From assembly GCF_037975245.1 (NCBI RefSeq), contig NC_092579.1:24039166-24103165 (forward strand): a stretch of DNA of 64,000 bases, written 5' to 3'. Below the pieces are notes generated by a model. It worked only from the letters and a program-made list of their open reading frames with translations. It was not told the origin of the DNA and made no database searches. The position numbers and the translations under genes were made by a program. This DNA comes from Apostichopus japonicus (lineage: Eukaryota > Echinodermata > Holothuroidea > Aspidochirotida > Stichopodidae). How positions within the stretch are numbered: position 1 is the first letter of the stretch; the number at the start of each line of letters is the position of its first letter. Below are positions 56,982-64,000 of this stretch, piece by piece.

Positions 56982-59201
56982 TGCATTCTCCACTAATATT
57001 ACTGAATACACATTCATTGTAACCCGAATGGACTGAACTCATGAAAAGCCATTGTGAGTGGACAGGCTCAATGTTAGGGTTGAGACTAATGGGTAAACTC
57101 GTTTCATTGGCGTTGTCGACATCTACATTGGATGCATTTGCTTAAATAAATTGTGAGTGAACTATAAGCATGCAGGGAAGTGACGTCAAGTTATTACTGT
57201 GCTGCCACCAAGCCTTCCCACCTCGTGTATGTGTACTAGGGTTAGTATTTATACCGTATATCTATTTACCTGAGATGACTGGGAAGTACGACGGTTGGAA
57301 AAATAAGAAAAAACTCTTTCCATAGTGATTGTGACCACGCTAAATATAGACTTGACGTATATAAGAACGAGTAGTTCCTACAACGGTGACAGTTTGCACC
57401 GAGTCCTATTTTTCATTGAAGGGCCCTCAGACCTCGTGATTTTTTGCTCGAACGAAATCTTAAGAATATTACATGTTTTTTGACGTCATTGCGTGTGAAT
57501 TAATTTGTAGTGTATACTGCTTTACTATGATATCGCAGTTAAGGAGTTCGCGCCGGTCGCATCGGCCTATTTACACCACTGCGACCCTTAACAGAAATCG
57601 CCAAATCCCACCAAAAACCAAACTTTAGGTTGCGTCCTATACGTTGAGAAACAAGGCGTTCAAAACATGACCCCAATTATCACCTTGACTGTCTTGTTGC
57701 CTGGAAAAGAGGCATACGGGCAGAAGGTATTCCCACTCATATTTGTGAAATTTGAATATGACTATAAGGTTGTTAGTTGCAGATTTGATAATTGGCAACT
57801 TTTCATATCCCCCCCCCCCTAAGTATCAACAACGTTTTCTTCTGTCGAAGTTTTGACGACCATCCAAATTTTTATGGGCAACCTATAAAAAAGTGCTGCG
57901 ACCCCAGTATGAGTACCAGGGCGTTAGGGTATTGTTCGACAGCATTCAATATTAGACTGCCCATGGTGTGTCACACGGTGCGGTGCGATTAAGTTTTGCA
58001 TGTCTTGGCTTCAATTGCGTAAAATACGCCGCGAAATGGAAAACTGAGTATTAATATCCTACATATGAGAAAGTGTAGCTATATTAACTCCCTTACCGGT
58101 ACTTAAAGTACTGTTGTCGAGGTTGCATTAACTGGTTAATGATATTCCCTACACGTATAGTCTTCAGCACAAATTGAGCTGCACTACATTACACGTAAAG
58201 GTGTTAAATATAACATATACATATACCTGAATACCCACAAGTAACAATAATGTAACATTTCTTTACTACCAGGAAAATGTTACATCTATTAAGGCTATGA
58301 ATCTCAATTTTATCTTTCTGTGATCACAAAGGCTATTTTAGTACCAAGGTATAGGCGGCTTATATAGTTATATAATTACCTGCGTTTGTAATAATTTCAA
58401 GAGATATTTTCTACCAGTCAAAATCCATCGCAGTAACACGTGGTTCTTATCTTCTTTTTTTTATATAGTTTTTTATATTCCAATAGCCGCTTGCTGCGAT
58501 TCATGGAGAAATCTTATATAGATAAGGTTCTGGTGTGGAAAACCGGAGAGATAATTTATGGCAAGGTGGATAGTGCTGATGTATACTGGTGTATGTCTGC
58601 CAGGCGGCTGACTAGCTACGCGTAGCTAGTCAGCCTTCCGGGTATATCATATATGATGAGGCAAAGACAAATTTTAGTCCCCATTTTAAGAGTCAGAGAA
58701 TTTCAGTTTTAATGAACAGTTGTATTGATATGAATTTCCATGAAGCCATATAGGCTCTACCGTCTATTCTTTGCAGGAATTGTAATGAAAATTAAAACTA
58801 GAATGCACAATAATGCACAATCCTACTCGTCATAAATCGACAGCTGCAGGGTCGGGTGAAAACGTCACTCTTTATGCACAATACAAATACGTTTTAAGGG
58901 TAACATATGTTATCGCTTTGTTGGTGAATTCAAGTTCTATAGTTCTGTATCCATTCAAACTCGTAATCAGACCAGTTTCTTTAACGGAGGGGACAAATTT
59001 TGGCTGGCGCCGTCCCGAGGAGTGAAAGAGTGAGTATTATGGTGCATGGTAAGAACGAATAACATACATTAAGGCTTGAGAAAAGGCCGGAAAGCAACTG
59101 TTTATATGCCTTCACTTCCAGCCATATGTCTGTCTATAATGTACGTTCTAACCGGAGCCTTGCATATAAAAGGGAAGGCTTGTTACCCTAGAACATTATA
59201 C
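56982..59201. other. gene-free interval
   Basis: No coding similarity recognised. Contains a poly-C run near 57810 and the perfect palindrome at 58606-58635. Confidence 0.5.
58606..58635. repeat. 30-bp perfect palindrome
   Basis: GGCTGACTAGCTACG followed immediately by its exact reverse complement, with no spacer. Confidence 0.97.
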
Positions 59202-59230
59202 CATGGAGGTAAAACAGATTTACCTCCATG
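59202..59230. repeat. short palindrome, CATGGAGGT type
   Basis: Twelve-base arms CATGGAGGTAAA/TTTACCTCCATG around ACAGA. Reversed, it matches the hairpin at 52270-52296 apart from a few bases. Confidence 0.93.
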
Positions 59231-59798
59231 ATTATACACACAAACATAAACCACTACACCCTCCACGTGTTTTCTTTTTTTCGTCTAACAAGGTACAGTT
59301 ATTCCAACAGCATATACATTGCCTTTTGTTTTAACCCGATAATCCGGTTATAAAATCTATAACAAATGACAATCAGTCCACTAACAAATGTTGCGTAGCA
59401 ATACCTTCCATCCGAAAGCCAATTTGGCGTGAACGATGCGTAACTGCGATGCAGTTAAGCCTATCTTGTTAATATGAGATTATACAGTGATATACTGCAG
59501 ACGATGATTGCCAATGACAAGCTGTTTTGTTCAAGTTTTGAACACATATGGGTCTGACTTCCTAAGAATCACTGTTGCGGAATAGATTCCGTACTATAAG
59601 CATCATTAATTCTTGGTTTTCAGGTAGTCGGTCAGCTCAGCATTCAATCTCGTGTTTCTTACCGGGGACCAACCGGGGATCTACTGAAGAAAAAACTAAT
59701 TAAGACTCGTTTTGGTAATTCCTCGACAGATTGTGTTTTTATCATTTTTTTTCTTCTTGGAACTCACCGGTGATTTTTTTCTTATAAACTTCGTCTTC

Positions 59799-59802
<4 letters not shown>

Positions 59803-59858
<56 letters not shown>
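59803..59858. repeat. (AT)n microsatellite
   Basis: About 28 uninterrupted TA dinucleotides. Confidence 0.97.
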
Positions 59859-59859
<1 letters not shown>

Positions 59860-59860
<1 letters not shown>

Positions 59861-62800
59861 TTTGGAGCTAGCATACTGCACGGTATATAGTTATATACGT
59901 GACACCATCAAATTTAATGACAATTCAATTGAGGTTCGCAGCAGTTTACGATACCGACTTGCTTGGCTAGTTTGATTAGGATGCATGACCTCCTTCATAA
60001 ATAGGTTTCAGTGATGGGAGGCCTTATAAATTCTGTTCGCTGTATGGCGAGTAGGCCTACTTGACTGTGTAGGCCCCTATACATTATAGCGAGAGATTTG
60101 ATATACAATACATGTGGATGTCACAAAATATAACGGGCATCGCAAATATTAGACGAATATTACGAAATTAGTTACATTTCTTTTCGCGTTTTATAATCCT
60201 ATACACTTCAAGAGAGATTAATTCAAGTTACTTTATGTAGTTTCCTCTCGCCCAAAATGGTGCAATTAATTTGCCTAAAAAGTAATGATAAGAAAATACC
60301 AACTTCAGCTACGATCCTAATATATAATGCATATGTGTATATTAGGTATATATGTGCTATGAATGTGCGATAGTATATTTACTGTAGTTGTAAAGTAGAG
60401 CAGACATTGTGTTCATCTACTTTAATATGAAAACAACTTACTTTCAAGATATAGTCTATTTTCAAATTTATTTGATATACTATACAATCTAGTGGCTTTT
60501 TACTGGTTAGGCCTATATGTGTATGCATGTGAGTATTTTAAACCGAGTCGGTTGTAAGTTGATCTATTGAGCATTATATCCATGTACCCTTATAGTTTAA
60601 TAACATATACTGACAGAATAGGAATAGTCAGCAGGAAATTCCCCCTACGCCTCCCTCCTCCTCTGAAACTGAAACTGAAATGCCCCTCCCAGCTGGTAAA
60701 TTCATGATCGATGCGTGTTACGGCCAAAACCCGAAAAGAAATAAGTCTCAGGAAATTCATGTCTACAAAACATGACCTTCGTCTAATTTTATGAAAGCAT
60801 CACGCGATGAGCTGAGTAAGTTATGTGATAGGTTGTTTTTCTTTCGTCTTAGAACCAACTCACTCATGACTGCATGACATTAACATTGGTCCCGGGTTGT
60901 GTTAGTTATTTATCGTTACACTTGAACCGCACTAAACCACAGTATACGGAATAACAGGTGAAAAAATCCCTTTTTAAATATTTATTTCAAATTAGTGTAG
61001 GATACTCATATAGACGAATCGCCAAAAACTTAAATGAAAGTATACTAGTTCAAGGCATAATCGTGATAACTTTGCTTGAAATGAGGAAGATTGCAAATTA
61101 TGATTGTCATGAATAAACATGAATTCTATCATATATATACATACAGCGTTTTCCTGATAGCTTTCATATTGTTCTTGAGTATATGTGTTGACATCAAGTG
61201 CGTTGTTCATATCCAATCAGCCCACAGGCATGGACAGTAAGTATGTTGTGATTGCCTTGGATTGGAGAGAAACACTGCCGTACATCTAATACTCAAGTGC
61301 TTATACATAACATGTATATTCGTCAATACGGTATGTTCAGTCATTTCAGCTGCCAACACCCCCCCCCCCCCCCGCTTCCATTATTTTCTTGTATGTGACG
61401 AGGTTCATCTCATACTTTATATGATAAACGGCTTCATCTTTATCCACGAAATATATTCAACCGAAGCGAAAATATCGTCGTGTTCTGAAGTTAAATTGTG
61501 AGACAACCTGTTAAGCATATTACTTTCCAAATTAACCTTAATGAATTAACAAAGCCAATCAGCTATGGGTGGTTATTGTCATTCCATGCTAAGAGAGTTT
61601 CTTTTTCATAAATATAACCGGAACATATATACACTAAACTACACTCAGTTGTGATCGACTAACTTGTTGCTGGTGGCGCTCCCAATTTAAACTCGTATAT
61701 AATAAAATACAATAATATAACCACTGCCCAGATTCTGCCGGCTCGGCATATGTATGTGCATACCGTAGGCTATTAAAGGTATACTCGGTCTTGGACTCAC
61801 AACATTTTAGAATGATCAAAGTCACTTTACATTTTAAATTAGCTCTATGTGGGGGACAGTCTGGTCTCTCCTAATTATTAACAGCCATTAAGGAGTGTAC
61901 AAGTAAACAATCAAATATCCCATTTAGGCAGAAAACTGTGACAGTAAAATGCTCGTTGAGGTTTGCTAAGCAGCATCACTGATGACCTTTACATTGTTTT
62001 AGGATATATTATGTAAATGTTCATCTTTCAATTTGAAATTGCATTTGGGAGAATCGCTGTTACCAAATTTGTTTCAGCTATTCATTAAGCTTTATATATA
62101 GTGTCATATGAGTTACAGTCGTGGCGGATGGTAATTTCACCTATAGCCTATAGTCATTTATTCGTCAATCGCCTTTTGGCATGCGTGACAGAACATTATG
62201 CATGGCATGGAGAACACCGTTTGTGTGCACAACTGTTCGACGCAGACTGACAGGCTGATATCCATAGTAATACGAATGGAGTCGATAATGTCTTTGGGAA
62301 TTTTATGTCCATGGTACGGGTTTTAAACTATACTCTGTGTGTTCCCGATACAGAATCTTTCGGAGCAATATATGTCCATATATGAATCGCTCGGACGTCC
62401 CTGATAAAGAGTCGATCAGAAGCTATATCTCTATTATGATACGGCTATAGATGCCGCCCGGAATTATGCATAGTGTTTAGATAAACTGGCAAAACCGCCA
62501 GTCAGTATTAATGAAAGGTATGAAAATAAACGACCCAAAAAGTGAAACAAGACTGTATTAATTTATAAGATGGATTTAGTAAATCACATGTCTTAAAATA
62601 TTTACAGTATTTGCACCAAAAAAAGAAAAGAAATACGAACTTAAATTATTTCCAGCACCTAACTTGCAATATTTCATAAACGTGACCAGGAAAACATGTG
62701 AGAGAGAGGGCGTGACAGGTGAACTTAAAAATTGGAATGTGGGGTGCGGAAACCCCCCCCCCCCCCCTTCAACACAACTACATGTTCAACGCAATTATGA

Positions 62801-64000
62801 AGATAGACTCCCTGTTTCCAATCTTTACCCCACCCAAGCCTTTTCTGCTCTCAGATGAAACAGTCTGCATGGAAATATTTCTTAAAGAAAGAAAGCTGAA
62901 CATCTGCTTTGTATACATTGGTATCCCTACTGGACCACATCTCTTCCCAAATAAAATAAATACTTAACAACACTTGCACACGAATTTAAATCAGGAAGAT
63001 TACATGTATTCATCGATATCCTTATATAGAGTAAGTACTCACAAATCTCAATATGTTTAAGAGAGCAAACATAATTGATAGAGGGAACTCAGATTGATAC
63101 AAAACTCTGCGCTAGACCCCATATTTTTGGAGTCTGCAGGCAACTAAATTTAGCACTTTATAAAGTTTTAAGAAACTGAGGGTAGATAGGCAATCCCTCC
63201 GTCTCCATTTTTCATATGTTAACACATCAACATTCCCCTTCCCCCAACCCCCTCACCCTCTCCTCCGCTCACAAAAAAAAATGATTATTTTTATAATCTT
63301 ATAATTATATAAATTCATTTATTTGCCAACATAATAGAACAGAAGACTTGAGACGAACTTAAATATTAAAGAAATAGATCATCAGTAACAATGGAATGAT
63401 AGTAATTATCATAATAATGTATAATATAATTGAATTTTGGGGCACTGAAGGCGGACAATCCTAACTTAATTTCGAAACAATTCCGGTTCATGTATGGTAT
63501 ACACTTGATTTAGGTAGCCGAGTTACCGACATCGCAAGCTCCTTGGACGTTCATACCGCATTTGTATATGGCCTCTTAATGACGTCAACTCTCTTAGAAC
63601 AAGTTCTCAACTATACCGGTACGGGATCCATGAATCAAACAAACTTCTGAACAGTTTAGATTAGAAATAAGTAAAGAATTAATCAGGATTAACTTGAATT
63701 GTCGAATAAGAATTGATGTTGATCAATTTTTAGTTTGCTTTAATTGATTACATGAATAGATAGGCCTACATGATTTTCCAATGATTAGTGTATTGTCTTC
63801 ACCAAGGCTCAATTGTTGGAACCGGACTATAATAGTTGCACCGGTGAGCATAAATCTGATACTTAGCTTGGTCATTCATTGACTCCGAAACAATTTTAAC
63901 TACTTAGGACACTAAAGATCGGGTATTCAAAGTAGATTGTATAGGCCAAAAAGTAATTGAAATACTGGAAAGCCTCAACTCAAGATAATGAAAGACCCAT
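59860..64000. other. gene-free right end of window
   Basis: AT-rich DNA with poly-C runs near 61360 and 62752. No exon, RNA gene or complete mobile element recognised. Confidence 0.5.

Overview
The window is animal nuclear DNA: AT-rich, intron-dense and full of small transposon remnants. It holds three spliced protein genes. The homologues recognised, together with the repeat style (TTAA-flanked and hAT-type MITEs, a tRNA-derived SINE, a LINE 3' end, hammerhead-like motifs), suggest a marine invertebrate deuterostome, most likely an echinoderm. That taxonomic guess is inference. All three gene models were built by hand from splice signals, reading phase and remembered family sequences; no alignment was run.

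Region 1 (1-12354, + strand): the 3' two-thirds of a GH31 acid alpha-glucosidase gene (GAA-like). Thirteen coding exons join in consistent phase from 722 to a stop at 12352-12354 and give about 625 residues. The N-terminal part lies to the left of the window. Its introns hold a 22-bp minisatellite, a truncated SINE, a complete small hAT MITE and a dead LINE fragment.

Region 2 (12355-16233): convergent intergenic DNA with two minisatellites and no gene seen.

Region 3 (16234-27714, - strand): a PALB2 homologue (partner and localizer of BRCA2). It has an N-terminal coiled coil, a basic disordered middle and a C-terminal WD40 region matching the human protein at several points. Ten exons are placed. 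One junction (20088 to 18639) is out of phase, so an exon there is missing or misplaced. Introns hold a 36-bp and a 94-bp minisatellite and a poly(A)-led tandem duplication.

Region 4 (27715-41885): about 14 kb with no gene I can support. It holds palindromic repeat arrays, a 21-bp EcoRI/EcoRV-like satellite bounded by inverted repeats, a SINE, and one of two copies of a TTAA-flanked MITE family.

Region 5 (41886-53335, - strand): a two-coding-exon gene for a single-pass membrane protein with four Ig domains and a cytoplasmic tail carrying YVDM and PPSY signalling motifs. Its 9.4-kb intron holds a TTAA fold-back MITE, hammerhead-ribozyme-like motifs and an 84-bp-arm perfect inverted repeat between AT microsatellites.

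Region 6 (53336-64000): gene-free as far as I can see. It contains a 2.2-kb hAT-type element (8-bp target duplication) with a second hAT-type element nested in it (its own 8-bp duplication), and several short perfect palindromes.

The three genes have unrelated roles (lysosomal glycogen breakdown, DNA repair scaffolding, cell-surface recognition) and nothing suggests they work together. I found no clear new multi-gene system. The most unusual signals are the hammerhead-like inverted repeat, the satellite-cored inverted-repeat element, the nested hAT pair, and the altered residues after the glucosidase nucleophile.
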